NCBI RefSeq assembly: GCF_000178955.2
Contig: NC_016631.1
Coordinates: forward strand, 3,720,001-3,784,000
Length of the DNA: 64,000 bases
Direction of reading: 5' to 3'
DNA from: Granulicella mallensis MP5ACTX8
GTDB lineage: Bacteria > Acidobacteriota > Terriglobia > Terriglobales > Acidobacteriaceae
Shown here: positions 26,280 through 35,514 of the stretch, piece by piece
How positions within the stretch are numbered: the first letter of the stretch is position 1
Layout of the letters: the number at the start of each line of letters is the position of its first letter
Notes under the pieces: generated by a model
What the model was told of the DNA's origin: nothing
The model's input: only the letters and a program-made list of their open reading frames with translations
The model's database searches: none
Made by a program: the position numbers and the translations under genes

Positions 26280-27377
26280 ATGTCCACAAGCACCCAAACC
26301 ATCCCCCAACCTATTGTCCAGACCGCGCCGGACTCCTCCACGAACCCGCTCGGCCTCATCCCCGGCTTGCTCCTGCTCGCCGCCGTCGGCTATGGCGGAA
26401 AGTTCATCGAGCAGTTCATCGCCCGCTACGGTAAAGTCCACCACCTGGTTCTGCCCAACATCGAGTACGTCCTCTGGGCCATCCTCATCGGCCTCGCCAT
26501 CTCCAATACCGTCGGCGTCCCGGCAATCTTCCGTCGCGGCGTGGCCACCTATGAGTTCTGGCTCAAGACCGGCATCGTCCTGCTCGGAGCGCGGTTCATC
26601 CTCGGAGACATCGCCAAGCTCGGCGGCATCTCCCTCGCGCTCGTCTTCATCGAGATCGCCCTCGCCCTCACCTTCATGACCTACCTCGGCCGAGGCTTCA
26701 AGCTCTCGCCGAAGCTCGTCACGCTGCTCGCGGTCGGCAGCTCCGTCTGCGGAGTCTCCGCCATCATCGCCACCCAGGGTGCCATCGAGGCCGACGAAGA
26801 GGACTCCTCCTACGCTATCGCCGCCATCCTCGCGCTCGGAGCGGTCTCGCTCTTCATCTTCCCCCTCGTCGGACACGCGCTGCACCTCTCCGACCATGCC
26901 TACGGCGTCTGGACCGGCCTCGCCGTGGACAATACCGCTGAGACCGCCGCGGCCGGCGCGCTCTACTCCGACGCCGCCGGCAAGATCGCCGTCCTCACCA
27001 AGACCTGCCGCAACGCCTTGATCGGCTTCGTCGTCCTCGGCTATGCCATCTACTGGGCCTCCAAAGGCCAGGCCGCAAAGGTAGAAAATAAAGCCGCCTT
27101 CCTCTGGTCGAAGTTCCCCAAGTTCGTCCTCGGCTTCCTGCTGATCTCGCTGCTCGCGACGGTCGGGTTCTTCTCCAAGCCGCAACTGCTGGCCGTCGGC
27201 AACCTCTCCCGCTGGGCCTTCCTGCTCACCTTCGCGGGAGTCGGTCTCCGCACCAGCTTCCGAGACCTCAGCAAACAGGGCCTTCGTCCATTCCTCGTCG
27301 GAGCCATCGGTGAGGTGGTCATCGCACTCCTCACCCTCGGCCTCGTCTATGGCGCAGACCACGCCTTCCATTTGTAG
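26280..27377 (+). CDS. YeiH-family putative sulfate exporter
   Basis: A 365-residue membrane protein of the YeiH/UPF0324 family. About ten hydrophobic segments are visible, with family patterns GKVHHLVLPNIEYVLWAILIGLAISNT, FWLKTGIVLLGARF, VGSSVCGVSAIIATQGAIEAD and GVWTGLAVDNTAETAAAGALYSDAAG, and VGLRTSFRDL near the end. The family is annotated as putative sulfate exporters on limited evidence, often near cysteine or taurine genes. It is third in a unit with the Cys-rich leader ORF and the 35-residue membrane protein. Transport direction and substrate are not established. Confidence 0.88.
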   Translation: MSTSTQTIPQPIVQTAPDSSTNPLGLIPGLLLLAAVGYGGKFIEQFIARYGKVHHLVLPNIEYVLWAILIGLAISNTVGVPAIFRRGVATYEFWLKTGIVLLGARFILGDIAKLGGISLALVFIEIALALTFMTYLGRGFKLSPKLVTLLAVGSSVCGVSAIIATQGAIEADEEDSSYAIAAILALGAVSLFIFPLVGHALHLSDHAYGVWTGLAVDNTAETAAAGALYSDAAGKIAVLTKTCRNALIGFVVLGYAIYWASKGQAAKVENKAAFLWSKFPKFVLGFLLISLLATVGFFSKPQLLAVGNLSRWAFLLTFAGVGLRTSFRDLSKQGLRPFLVGAIGEVVIALLTLGLVYGADHAFHL

Positions 27378-27445
27378 CCAGTGACTTTATTAGCGGGCTG
27401 GAAGGGGATGCAACAGCAATTTTTAGGTGAGACAAGAACAGTAAG

Positions 27446-27669
27446 AAGCGACACAGCCCCCAGCCCCGCAGGGGCGGCTCCATCACAGCCCAGGGTGGAA
27501 CTCTGGGTTACGGAATCACTATAAGAATCGAGCCCTGAAGGGGCGATCTATTGCGGGTGCATCGATAGATCGCCCCTTCAGGACTCTGCATTTTCTTAGC
27601 ATCACAGCCCAGGGTTCCACCCTGGGCTGTGATGAAGCCGCCCCTGCGGGGCTAGGATTTGTGCGACAC
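27446..27669. repeat. Intergenic palindromic element, family C (copy 1)
   Basis: Long inverted arms: AGCCCCGCAGGGGCGGCT (27462-27479) then ATCACAGCCCAGGGTGGAA, met by CACAGCCCAGGGTTCCACC, ATCACAGCC-type sequence and GCCGCCCCTGCGGGGCT (27637-27653). A smaller hairpin (GCCCTGAAGGGGCGATCTAT and its complement) lies in the centre. The related copy is at 44413-44775. It explains most of the 423-nt gap between the transporter and the peroxiredoxin-like gene. Confidence 0.75.
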
Positions 27670-27800
27670 AATCGACTTCTGCTTCATCTCAGACAATTCA
27701 AAAAGTCACCGGTTCTCAGGATGACGCTTTTAAAGTGAGGTCAAAAACCACCTCGTCCCCCCACGCCACCATAGCTCCCGACCATCTACACTGGAAGCAG

Positions 27801-28457
27801 ATGCCGTCCTCCGCCACGCCCCGACTTCAAGACCAGCTCGACACCATCACGGCGCAAACCCGAGGCCTCGTCCAGCCGGAACGCCTCGCCATCACCGACA
27901 CCGCCGTGCAGGAGCTCCTCGCCACCGGCATCGAGTCCCGCATCCCGAGTGTCGGCACACAGGCTCCGGAGTTCGCCCTGCCCGACGCCATCAACGGCAA
28001 AACGGTACGATCCTCTGACCTGCTCGCCGTCGGCCCGCTCGTCGTGAACTTCTTCCGAGGCCGCTGGGACCCCTACTGCATGACAGAGCTCGAAGCTTGG
28101 CAGAAGCTCTACCCCACAGTCCGCGAACGCGGCGCTTTGCTGGTAGCGATCTCGCCGCAATCACAGCGGCAAAACGATTTCACCGTCCAGCAGCACAACC
28201 TGACCTTCCCCATCCTGTCCGACGCAGGCGCCCGCCTCGCCGAACAGTTCGGAATCACCTACGCGGTCCCGGAGCCCATGCAGCGCCACTACCGCTCGAT
28301 CCTGGTGAACATCCCCTTCATCAACGGCGACGAGAGCTGGAGGCTCCCCCTCCCCGCGACCTTAGTGATCTCGCAGGCAGGAAAGATCCTCTTCAGCGAA
28401 GCCCACGCCGACCACCGCGTCAGGCCTGATCCAATGGATGTATTGGGAGTGCTCTAA
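27801..28457 (+). CDS. Peroxiredoxin-like (AhpC/TSA-type) protein
   Basis: A 218-residue thioredoxin-fold protein counted from the ATG at 27801 (GGAAG just upstream); the frame is open from a GTG at 27735. VGTQAPEFALPDAINGKTV starts the fold. The active-site strand reads NFFRGRWDPYCMTEL: relatives usually have W-C-P-[FY]-C here, so the first Cys is replaced by Asp and only one Cys remains. A peroxidase using a single Cys, or a lost activity, are both possible. The thiol chemistry fits the sulfur-related unit upstream, but the repeat element between them argues against one operon. Confidence 0.8.
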   Translation: MPSSATPRLQDQLDTITAQTRGLVQPERLAITDTAVQELLATGIESRIPSVGTQAPEFALPDAINGKTVRSSDLLAVGPLVVNFFRGRWDPYCMTELEAWQKLYPTVRERGALLVAISPQSQRQNDFTVQQHNLTFPILSDAGARLAEQFGITYAVPEPMQRHYRSILVNIPFINGDESWRLPLPATLVISQAGKILFSEAHADHRVRPDPMDVLGVL

Positions 28458-28480
28458 CCCAAAACCTCGCGGCAAACGGC

Positions 28481-29179
28481 TCACGCAAGTCCTTGCACAA
28501 ACTTCATCACCACTTCCGCGCTCAGCACCGGCTCCCGCTGGAACAACAGATGCGGCCCATCCACTACCACCGTCATCTCCGGCTTGATGCTTCTTGCCAC
28601 CTCCAGGCTCACGGGACCGACCATCTTGTCCTGCGCGGCCTGTAGATACAGGATCGGCACGTTGACCTTCGCCATCTCCGCGCGCACGTCGCATGTCAGC
28701 ACATCGCGGGCACGGCCCGCCATGATCTCCGGTTCAACCCACGAAGACGCCGCCTGCACCGCGGATACCAGAGCAGACGAAGCCCCCGGCCCGGCCAGAA
28801 ACATCTCAATGAAGAAACGCGGCAGCGGCAGCCAGAAGATGAACTGCGCCAGCGCCAGGGCAAGCGTACGCCGCCATCCCCATACCGGACTGGTGACAAA
28901 CCCCGCACACAGCACGATTCCCTTCAAGTTCGGAGGATTCGTCGCTGCGTACAGGATCGCAAGAGGCGTCGAGAACGACTCCGCCACCAGGCAGAACGGC
29001 TTGTCTTCCGGGGCCGCCGCGCGCACGAACTCCAGCAGCCCCGGGTACCGCAACCGGCGGTCGCCCGGATAGTGCACTGCGACCGTATCGGTTCCCTCCG
29101 GCAACGCCGCTACAAAATCCCGGAACAACTCACCCGTTCCATCCATGCCGGGCAACAAGACGAGCTTCGTCACCGGCAA
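28481..29179 (-). CDS. Alpha/beta hydrolase
   Basis: A 232-residue alpha/beta-hydrolase-fold protein. LVLLPGMDGTGELF supplies the oxyanion region, Ser68 lies in the elbow VAESFSTPLA, Asp is in LQAAQDKMVGP and His in VDGPHLLFQ. Small hydrolases of this type act on esters or thioesters; the substrate is not predictable. The start overlaps the end of the upstream hypothetical gene by ten bases, so they are probably cotranscribed. Convergent with the peroxiredoxin-like gene. Confidence 0.85.
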   Translation of the reverse strand: MPVTKLVLLPGMDGTGELFRDFVAALPEGTDTVAVHYPGDRRLRYPGLLEFVRAAAPEDKPFCLVAESFSTPLAILYAATNPPNLKGIVLCAGFVTSPVWGWRRTLALALAQFIFWLPLPRFFIEMFLAGPGASSALVSAVQAASSWVEPEIMAGRARDVLTCDVRAEMAKVNVPILYLQAAQDKMVGPVSLEVARSIKPEMTVVVDGPHLLFQREPVLSAEVVMKFVQGLA

Positions 29180-29589
29180 ATACCCATGCGCTCAAACATT
29201 GCAATCCCCCTGGCCACCTTCTTCTTGCCCCGAAATACCGTGTACGTCATGGTCATGCGCCGCCCATCCTCCGTGACCACGAGGGTCTCCTGAATCGTCA
29301 CAATCCCCTGCCTGCTGGCAGTTCCGGAGATCGTCTGGTTGTCGAGGCGTGTGTAGGCTATGGCGTCTGCCGCCGGTGACCCACTTACGGTATACGATTT
29401 GCCGTTGAATTTAGCTTCAATCTCAACGATCGTCGCATGGCCTCCCCCAAAGTCGATCTCCTCCCGCACACTCACCACGTCCCCCTCGCACTCGATCGTC
29501 TGCACCCACCTTCTCGGCCCCGGCGTATTCATCTTCGACAGCGCGGGCCGGAAGATCCAGCAACCCGTGAAGGGATCGACCTTATCCAT
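29170..29589 (-). CDS. Hypothetical beta-rich protein
   Basis: A 139-residue protein not assigned to a named family. It starts MDKVDPFTGCWIF and is made of alternating strands (HATIVEIEAKFNGKSYTVSG; IVTIQETLVVTEDGRRMTMTYTVFRGKK), as in small beta-barrels of the lipocalin or DUF1579-like kind. There is no signal peptide or membrane segment. Its last ten bases overlap the start of the hydrolase gene, indicating one transcript. Confidence 0.7.
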   Translation of the reverse strand: MDKVDPFTGCWIFRPALSKMNTPGPRRWVQTIECEGDVVSVREEIDFGGGHATIVEIEAKFNGKSYTVSGSPAADAIAYTRLDNQTISGTASRQGIVTIQETLVVTEDGRRMTMTYTVFRGKKKVARGIAMFERMGICR

Positions 29590-29641
29590 ATGCGTGTGAT
29601 TTTAAGGCCTGCGGAAAAAAGAAAACGTCAAAATCGATTTT

Positions 29642-29687
29642 GCCTTTCGACGCCATCCTGATCACAGCATTCAGGACGACGAAAGGC
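29642..29687. repeat. Interrupted inverted repeat upstream of pgi
   Basis: GCCTTTCG (29642-29649) pairs with CGAAAGGC (29680-29687), with an inner TCCTGA/TCAGGA pair. It lies in the divergent gap between the hypothetical gene and pgi and has no clear T tract, so it is more likely a regulatory or repeat structure than a terminator. Confidence 0.5.
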
Positions 29688-29719
29688 TGTTCACTGCATA
29701 TGACAACCTTCGCGCTCCT

Positions 29720-29747
29720 GGGGTTGTCATAAAGGGGTTGTCATAAA
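29720..29747. repeat. Tandem 14-nt duplication upstream of pgi
   Basis: GGGGTTGTCATAAA is repeated exactly twice in tandem, each copy bringing a TTGTCA that resembles a -35 box. It lies 43-70 nt upstream of the pgi start and may affect promoter strength. Confidence 0.7.
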
Positions 29748-29789
29748 GCAGTGATCGCTCAATGTTCTAATAGCGACAGGAGAGATTCC

Positions 29790-31421
29790 ATGAGTGAAAA
29801 GATAGCCCCTCTGACCCAGCGCCCAGCCTGGAAAGCCTTGACGCAGCACGCAGAAACCGTGAAGACGCTCCAGCTTCGCCAGCTCTTCAAGGACGACCCC
29901 GCACGCGGCACACGCCTTACCGCTGAGGCCGAAGGCCTCTTCCTCGACTACTCGAAGAACCGTGTCACCGACGAGACGCTGAGCCTGCTCACGCAGCTCG
30001 CCGAGCAGTCCGGCCTGAAGCAGCACATCGAGGCCATGTTCACCGGTGAAAAGATCAATATCACCGAGAACCGCGCCGTGCTGCACGTCGCCCTGCGCGC
30101 TCCCAAGTCCGAGTCCATCAAGGTCGACGGCGAAGATGTCGTTCCTGAAGTCCACAAGGTGCTCGACAAGATGTCCGGCTTCGCCGACCGCATCCGCTCC
30201 GGCGAGTGGAAGGGCCACACCGGCAAGCGCATCAAGAACGTCATCAACATCGGCATCGGCGGCTCCGACCTCGGCCCCGTCATGGCCTATGAGGCACTGA
30301 AGCACTACTCCCAGCGCGACCTCACCTTCCGCTTCGTATCCAACGTCGACGGCACCGACTTCGCCGAGGCCGTGCAGGACCTCAATGCCGACGAGACCCT
30401 CTTCCTCGTCGCCTCCAAGACCTTCACCACGCTTGAGACCATGACCAACGCGCACTCCGCGCGTGACTGGGCTCTCGCCTCGCTGAAGGACGATTCGGCG
30501 ATCGCCAAGCACTTCGTCGCCATCTCGACCAACGCCAAGGCCGTTGCAGCATTCGGCATCGACACCGAGAACATGTTCGGCTTCTGGGACTGGGTCGGTG
30601 GTCGCTACTCGATGGACTCCGCCATTGGTCTCTCTACGATGATTGCCATCGGCCCGGACAACTTCCGCGCCATGCTCGCCGGCTTCCACGCGATGGACGT
30701 TCACTTCCGAACCACGCCCTTCGAGAAGAACCTGCCCGTGCTGCTCGGCCTGCTTACTGTCTGGTACACGGACTTCTTCGACGCCCAAACCGTGGCGATT
30801 CTGCCCTATGAGCAGTACCTCAAGCGCTTCCCGGCCTATCTCCAACAGCTCACGATGGAGTCGAACGGCAAGCACGTCACGCTCTCCGGCGAGCACGTTG
30901 CAACTGAGACCGGCCCGATCTACTGGGGCGAGCCCGGCACCAATGGCCAGCACTCGTTCTATCAGCTCATCCACCAGGGTACGCGACTGATTCCCTGCGA
31001 CTTCATCGGCTTCTACAAGACACTCAACCCGCTCGGCAGGCACCACGACATGCTGATGGCGAACGTCTTCGCACAGGCCGAAGCGCTGGCCTTCGGCAAG
31101 ACCGCCGAAGAGGTCAAGGCGGAAGGTGTCGCCGAGGCTCTGGTGCCGCACAAGGTGTTCGAGGGCAACCGCCCCTCGAACACGATCCTCGCCGACGTAC
31201 TCACACCCGAGGTGCTGGGCAAGCTGATCGCACTGTATGAGCACTCCGTCTTTACCCAGGGAACGATCTGGAGCATCGACTCGTTCGACCAGTGGGGCGT
31301 AGAGCTCGGCAAGGTGCTGGCACAGAAGATCATCGGCGAACTCGAGAGCGCGACAGAACCGACACTCGCGCACGATACGTCAACCACCAACCTGATTCGC
31401 CGCTACAGAAGCAAGAAGTAA
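29790..31421 (+). CDS. pgi: Glucose-6-phosphate isomerase
   Basis: A 543-residue enzyme interconverting glucose-6-phosphate and fructose-6-phosphate in glycolysis and gluconeogenesis. Signatures are [64 protein letters not shown], with a catalytic Glu in the GEPGTNGQ loop, and a C-terminal [10 protein letters not shown]. The ATG at 29790 has GGAGAG six bases upstream and is preferred over an open-frame start at 29751. Length is normal for the E. coli-type enzyme. A strong intrinsic terminator follows, so it is transcribed alone. Confidence 0.97.
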   Translation: MSEKIAPLTQRPAWKALTQHAETVKTLQLRQLFKDDPARGTRLTAEAEGLFLDYSKNRVTDETLSLLTQLAEQSGLKQHIEAMFTGEKINITENRAVLHVALRAPKSESIKVDGEDVVPEVHKVLDKMSGFADRIRSGEWKGHTGKRIKNVINIGIGGSDLGPVMAYEALKHYSQRDLTFRFVSNVDGTDFAEAVQDLNADETLFLVASKTFTTLETMTNAHSARDWALASLKDDSAIAKHFVAISTNAKAVAAFGIDTENMFGFWDWVGGRYSMDSAIGLSTMIAIGPDNFRAMLAGFHAMDVHFRTTPFEKNLPVLLGLLTVWYTDFFDAQTVAILPYEQYLKRFPAYLQQLTMESNGKHVTLSGEHVATETGPIYWGEPGTNGQHSFYQLIHQGTRLIPCDFIGFYKTLNPLGRHHDMLMANVFAQAEALAFGKTAEEVKAEGVAEALVPHKVFEGNRPSNTILADVLTPEVLGKLIALYEHSVFTQGTIWSIDSFDQWGVELGKVLAQKIIGELESATEPTLAHDTSTTNLIRRYRSKK

Positions 31422-31437
31422 TTACCGGAAAGAAAAT

Positions 31438-31478
31438 GCAAAGGTCGCCACGGAATTCGTGGCGACCTTTGCGTTTTT
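31438..31478 (+). terminator. Intrinsic terminator of pgi
   Basis: A perfect 15-bp stem (GCAAAGGTCGCCACG and complement) with a five-base loop is followed by GTTTTT. It starts 17 nt after the pgi stop. Confidence 0.92.
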
Positions 31479-31633
31479 ACTCTGGTCAAAAGCCGTTGGA
31501 AAGAGACGCCATTTCCGTACCGCCTGGGGGAGAAATGGGGGAGATCTTGCGCTTATCCGCATCGTGCGTTTATCGTAGAGACAGGACGGCAATCGCACCA
31601 TGTCGGTACGTGGCCCGTTTTTAGGAGGTTTCC

Positions 31634-32494
31634 GTGAACCCCACTCTGCCCGCGGCCACGCCAGCAGTCCCCGTTATTCCGTCTACCCCCGCTCCCAAAG
31701 TCAAGATCTCCCCTGCTACCGCGCTTGAGGTTTACACAGGCGACCCGAACTTTATGGCCTCGCTGGCTCGCGGCCTCGTAGTGATTCAGGCTTTTACCCC
31801 GCAGACACCGCAGATGACCATCTCGCAGCTCAGCGTACGCACCGGCCTCTCGCGCGCTGCCGTGCGGCGTTGCCTGTACACCCTGGTCAAGCTGGGATTT
31901 GCCGGCTCCGATGAGACCCAGCGCTACTCTCTGCGGCCCAAAATGCTGACCCTGGCTAACACCTACACCGCCTCCAGCACACTCGCAAACGCAGCGCAGC
32001 CCATTCTGGAGCGCATGTCGTCCACCCTGCACGAGTCCTTCTCCGTGGCCACGCTCGACGGCGACGACATCGTCTACATCGCGCGCACCAGCGTTACGCG
32101 CGTCATGTCAGTCGATCTGCACATCGGCTCTCGCCTGCCGGCGTTCTGTACCAGCATGGGCCGCGTCCTGCTGGCTTACCTGCCCCAGGACCAGCTTGAG
32201 CTCTACCTCTCGCGGGCTACCTTCACGCAGTTCACGCCGCGGACGATCACCTCGGCCGACAAGCTGCGGCTCGCACTCCGGAATGTCCGCCGTAACGGCT
32301 ATGCCCTGGTGGACCAGGAACTGGAGATCGGTCTGCGCTCTCTGGCGGTACCGGTACAGGCTCCCAATGGACGCGTCGTGGCCACCGTCAATCTGAGCGG
32401 TCATGCTCCGCGCATGCCGATGCTTGAAATGCAGACGCGCTTCCTGACCCATCTGCGTGGGGCGGCAGCCGAGTTGAGCGTCTTTCTGCGCTAG
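31634..32494 (+). CDS. IclR-family regulator (PcaR/PobR-like branch)
   Basis: A 286-residue regulator. A Pro/Ala-rich N-terminal stretch precedes the winged helix at ~40-100 (QMTISQLSVRTGLSRAAVRRCLYTLVKLGF). The effector domain (~115-285) has VYIARTSVTRVMSVDLHIGSRLPAFCTSMGRVLLA, close to PcaR/PcaU/PobR regulators of aromatic acid breakdown. The GTG start is preceded by a strong TAGGAGG. No aromatic catabolic genes are in the window, so its target must be elsewhere or be the following SGNH/MBOAT genes. Confidence 0.9.
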   Translation: MNPTLPAATPAVPVIPSTPAPKVKISPATALEVYTGDPNFMASLARGLVVIQAFTPQTPQMTISQLSVRTGLSRAAVRRCLYTLVKLGFAGSDETQRYSLRPKMLTLANTYTASSTLANAAQPILERMSSTLHESFSVATLDGDDIVYIARTSVTRVMSVDLHIGSRLPAFCTSMGRVLLAYLPQDQLELYLSRATFTQFTPRTITSADKLRLALRNVRRNGYALVDQELEIGLRSLAVPVQAPNGRVVATVNLSGHAPRMPMLEMQTRFLTHLRGAAAELSVFLR

Positions 32495-32611
32495 TAACTC
32501 ATTGATAAAAAACAATTTGGGAGCTATGTAATCTTATTGGCTAGTTCTTCGTCAAAGATCATAGTGGGTTGACTTACAGGCTTCTGCAATGAAGCCGTAC
32601 GCTGCCCTGTT

Positions 32612-33790
32612 ATGAAAACGACGCTGTCTACAGATTCGCCAAACCGGTCTTCCCGGTTAAGCGGACTTGTAGGTAGAATGATCCCACAAACCTTGGACCT
32701 CATGAGCTTGGCACTAGAGCTTCACGAAGCTGCGACGCACTTGCCTTCGACCGCCATCGGTCACCAGACAGGGCGACAGACCGCCGATCCAGCGATTCGC
32801 TACTGCATGCTGGTCGTGCTCCTTCCGCTATTGGCGATACCGGCGTTTATCTGCCTCGGCAAATCCGATTTCTTTCTTCACCATGGCGCCAGCGTCTGGG
32901 TTCAGTCCAATGACGCGATCTTCAACTTTCAAGATCGCAACTGCGACGTACTCGTCTATGGCGACTCCACCGCGATGACGGGTATCGACCCCGAGGTGGT
33001 GAACCGCGAAACCGGCTTCAAAACCTGCAACATCGCCGTGACCAACGCCGTTCTGGCCGTCACCGGAAACCTCACGCTCGACCACTATCTCAAACAAAAC
33101 ACACACCCTAAGGTGCTGGTCGTACAGTTGGCACCGGATGACTTCCAGCAGGAAAACCGTGTCTGGAGGCACACCATCTACGCGGAAGGCCTGCTTGAAC
33201 TGCTGCGTCATGGATCACCCAGCGAAAGCCGCCAGGTCCTTTTGAGTCACCCCCATGAAGCCATTGCCTTTGCCGGCTATGCCGCAGGCTTCACAGCGTA
33301 TTACGCAATTAAAGATGTTTGGTTCCGTACAACGCATCTTCGCGCGGAAGAAGACCAGATTCAGGTACGCAACGGCTTCTTTACTCCCCCCTCGCCGGCT
33401 CGAACGTACTGCGAATCGGCTGCCAAGCTCAATGAGCACTCCCATGGAGACTTTCCGCGCACCCTGGCGGATCAGTATCGGAAGGGCTATTCCAACCGCA
33501 GCGCCATCGTCCTGGTAGATGTCGCCCCGATCCCCTCCTGCGACGACAATCTCAAGGCCTACTCCTCACAGTTGGAAGGCATCACCAGCAACTCTCTGCA
33601 ATCGTTGCCCATCGGCCTCTTCAACGATGGCCGCCACTATACGGCCTTCGGATCGCGCATCGTCAGCACCCTGGTGGCGCGCCAGGTCAACGAAGTCCTC
33701 CAGAAAAACCCCTATATTGACAACGACAACCGCAGCATTGCGTCACAGCCCAACATCCCTGAGTTTCACTCTGTTTCTCTGCAGCGTTAG
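32612..33790 (+). CDS. Membrane-anchored SGNH-hydrolase-like protein
   Basis: A 392-residue protein. A single transmembrane segment (YCMLVVLLPLLAIPAFICL, ~residues 65-83) anchors a periplasmic domain with the SGNH block I VYGDSTAMTG (Ser119) and a terminal D-x-x-H (Asp339-His342 in NDGRHYTAFGS). This fold acts in sugar O-acetylation in AlgX/AlgJ and similar proteins. The next gene encodes an MBOAT acyltransferase, its usual partner, so the pair probably O-acylates an exported polysaccharide. The element that follows begins at its stop codon. Confidence 0.72.
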   Translation: MKTTLSTDSPNRSSRLSGLVGRMIPQTLDLMSLALELHEAATHLPSTAIGHQTGRQTADPAIRYCMLVVLLPLLAIPAFICLGKSDFFLHHGASVWVQSNDAIFNFQDRNCDVLVYGDSTAMTGIDPEVVNRETGFKTCNIAVTNAVLAVTGNLTLDHYLKQNTHPKVLVVQLAPDDFQQENRVWRHTIYAEGLLELLRHGSPSESRQVLLSHPHEAIAFAGYAAGFTAYYAIKDVWFRTTHLRAEEDQIQVRNGFFTPPSPARTYCESAAKLNEHSHGDFPRTLADQYRKGYSNRSAIVLVDVAPIPSCDDNLKAYSSQLEGITSNSLQSLPIGLFNDGRHYTAFGSRIVSTLVARQVNEVLQKNPYIDNDNRSIASQPNIPEFHSVSLQR

Positions 33791-33902
33791 AGCAGAATCC
33801 CTATCACTGTCCCCCGGAAAGAGCTGAGGAGTGACGCTTTTCCTGGGGAAAAGCGCCGTCTAGAGGATTGCCTTTGGGTATACCTATAGGGATTCTGCTC
33901 TA
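33788..33902. repeat. 115-nt inverted-repeat element with central hairpin
   Basis: Perfect 17-bp arms (33788-33804 and 33886-33902; TAGAGCAGAATCCCTAT) enclose a central hairpin at 33835-33855 (CGCTTTTCC/GGAAAAGCG). The left arm includes the TAG stop of the SGNH gene. The layout matches the element at 9985-10095. Confidence 0.8.
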
Positions 33903-33963
33903 GTCTCGCGTAGGCCCCGGCCCGCTTTGATACCCTCGTCTTTTATTTACGCTGCGGCAAACA

Positions 33964-35484
33964 ATGCTTTTTAACTCTTTCAAATTCATCTTCTGCTTTC
34001 TCCCCATCACCATGGTGGGATTCCACCTGCTCGGGCGCCTTGGACGCAGGCCCGTGATCGCGTGGCTTGCTCTCTGCTCAATCGTCTTCTATGCGGTCTT
34101 CAAGCCGGTCTTTGTCTTCTTCCTGTTGGGCTCCATCGTCGTCAACTACCTGGTTTCGATGGCCATTGCCTCGTCCGAGGAAGGAAGCTCGCGGCGTCGC
34201 CAATTTTTGACATTGGGCATCACGCTCAACCTGCTCGCACTCTTCTACTTCAAATATCTGTACAAGACGCTGCTGCTGATTCACAGCCTGCACCTGCCCG
34301 CTCCCGCCGCGCATCCGGTGCTTCTGCCCCTTGGAATCTCCTTCTTCACCTTCACCCAGATCTCGTATCTCGTAGATCTCGCGCAAGGACAGGCTGAGCG
34401 CCAGGACCTTCTCAGCTATGTGCTGTTCGTCACCTTCTTCCCGCACCTCATCATCGGTCCGATCCTCCATCACAAGGAGATGATGCCGCAGTTCGCGGTG
34501 GGACGACGCTTTCGCCTGGTGCCTGCGGACGTATCGCTGGGAATCACCTGGTTCCTGTTCGGCCTCGGGAAAAAGGTGTTGATCGCGGACAGGCTCTCAG
34601 GACAAGCCAGTCTCGCCTTTGCTCATGCCGGTTCGCAGTCCGCAGCCTCAGCGTGGACCGGACTCATCCTCTACACGATGCAGCTCTACTTCGACTTTTC
34701 GGGCTACTCGGACATGGCTTTGGGACTGGCGCGTATCTTCTCCATCCGCTTCCCGCTCAACTTCGACTCCCCGTACAAAGCCACCAGCGTGACCGAGTAC
34801 TGGCAACGCTGGCACATGACGCTCACGCGCTACGTCACGCTCTATCTCTACAATCCGATCCTGCTGGGCGTGCAGCGCCGCCGCCTGGCGGCTGGGAAGA
34901 AGATCTCGCGCAAGGCTCTGGCGACCGTTGGCGGGTTCTCCGCGATGGTGGCCTACCCGACGATCATTACCATGCTGCTCACCGGACTGTGGCACGGCGC
35001 AGGCCTGCAGTTCCTTCTCTTCGGACTGCTGCATGGCATCTACCTGACGGCAAACCAGGCCTGGCGGCACTTCCGGCAGCGGCAGAAGGGCGTCACGGAA
35101 GAGCCTCCGACGGGACTTCTGCGTATGGCGCTGCGCATCGGCGTCTATCTGCAGGTCTCGCTCGCGCTCATCTTCTTCCGCGCGGATTCTCTGCATTCCG
35201 CCTTCGCCATGCTGCACGATCTCTTCGGCGGCAACGGGCGTGGACACATCGGCAATCTTCTGGACGGAGCCCTGGGGCTGGCGCTCTTCCCCATCGTCTG
35301 GTTCATGCCCAACACCCAGGAGATTCTCGGAGAAGAACCGCCGTCCTCAGCCGCGCCCAGTATTCTTCTGCCGCGTCTGCGCTGGTCTTCCAACATTGTC
35401 TGGGGCATTGCGATGGCGGTACTCTTCTTTGCTATCCTCGCCAATCTCGACCACACGAGTTCGTTTCTTTACTTCCAGTTTTGA
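33964..35484 (+). CDS. MBOAT-family O-acyltransferase (AlgI/DltB-like)
   Basis: A 506-residue multi-pass membrane protein that moves acyl groups across the membrane to periplasmic acceptors. It begins MLFNSFKFIFCFLP, as AlgI-like proteins do. Family signatures are LPLGISFFTFTQISYLVD, YFDFSGYSDMALGLARIFSIRFPLNFDSPYKA, EYWQRWHMTLTRY and the catalytic His344 in LLTGLWHGAGLQF. It pairs with the SGNH-like protein just upstream; together they resemble alginate or cellulose acetylation systems. The acceptor polymer is not encoded nearby. Confidence 0.9.
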   Translation: MLFNSFKFIFCFLPITMVGFHLLGRLGRRPVIAWLALCSIVFYAVFKPVFVFFLLGSIVVNYLVSMAIASSEEGSSRRRQFLTLGITLNLLALFYFKYLYKTLLLIHSLHLPAPAAHPVLLPLGISFFTFTQISYLVDLAQGQAERQDLLSYVLFVTFFPHLIIGPILHHKEMMPQFAVGRRFRLVPADVSLGITWFLFGLGKKVLIADRLSGQASLAFAHAGSQSAASAWTGLILYTMQLYFDFSGYSDMALGLARIFSIRFPLNFDSPYKATSVTEYWQRWHMTLTRYVTLYLYNPILLGVQRRRLAAGKKISRKALATVGGFSAMVAYPTIITMLLTGLWHGAGLQFLLFGLLHGIYLTANQAWRHFRQRQKGVTEEPPTGLLRMALRIGVYLQVSLALIFFRADSLHSAFAMLHDLFGGNGRGHIGNLLDGALGLALFPIVWFMPNTQEILGEEPPSSAAPSILLPRLRWSSNIVWGIAMAVLFFAILANLDHTSSFLYFQF

Positions 35485-35514
35485 GAGTGTCCAAAGGTTC
35501 GTGGCGTTGACATT

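Noticed and set aside
26247-27371. A 374-residue acidic frame antisense to the YeiH-type gene
   Set aside because: Glu/Asp/Gly-rich shadow of a membrane-protein gene; the small membrane protein and transporter have strong ribosome-binding sites on the other strand.
29727-31373. A 548-residue open frame antisense to pgi
   Set aside because: A shadow of a GC-rich housekeeping gene; no motif or ribosome-binding site, and it would overlap the terminator region.
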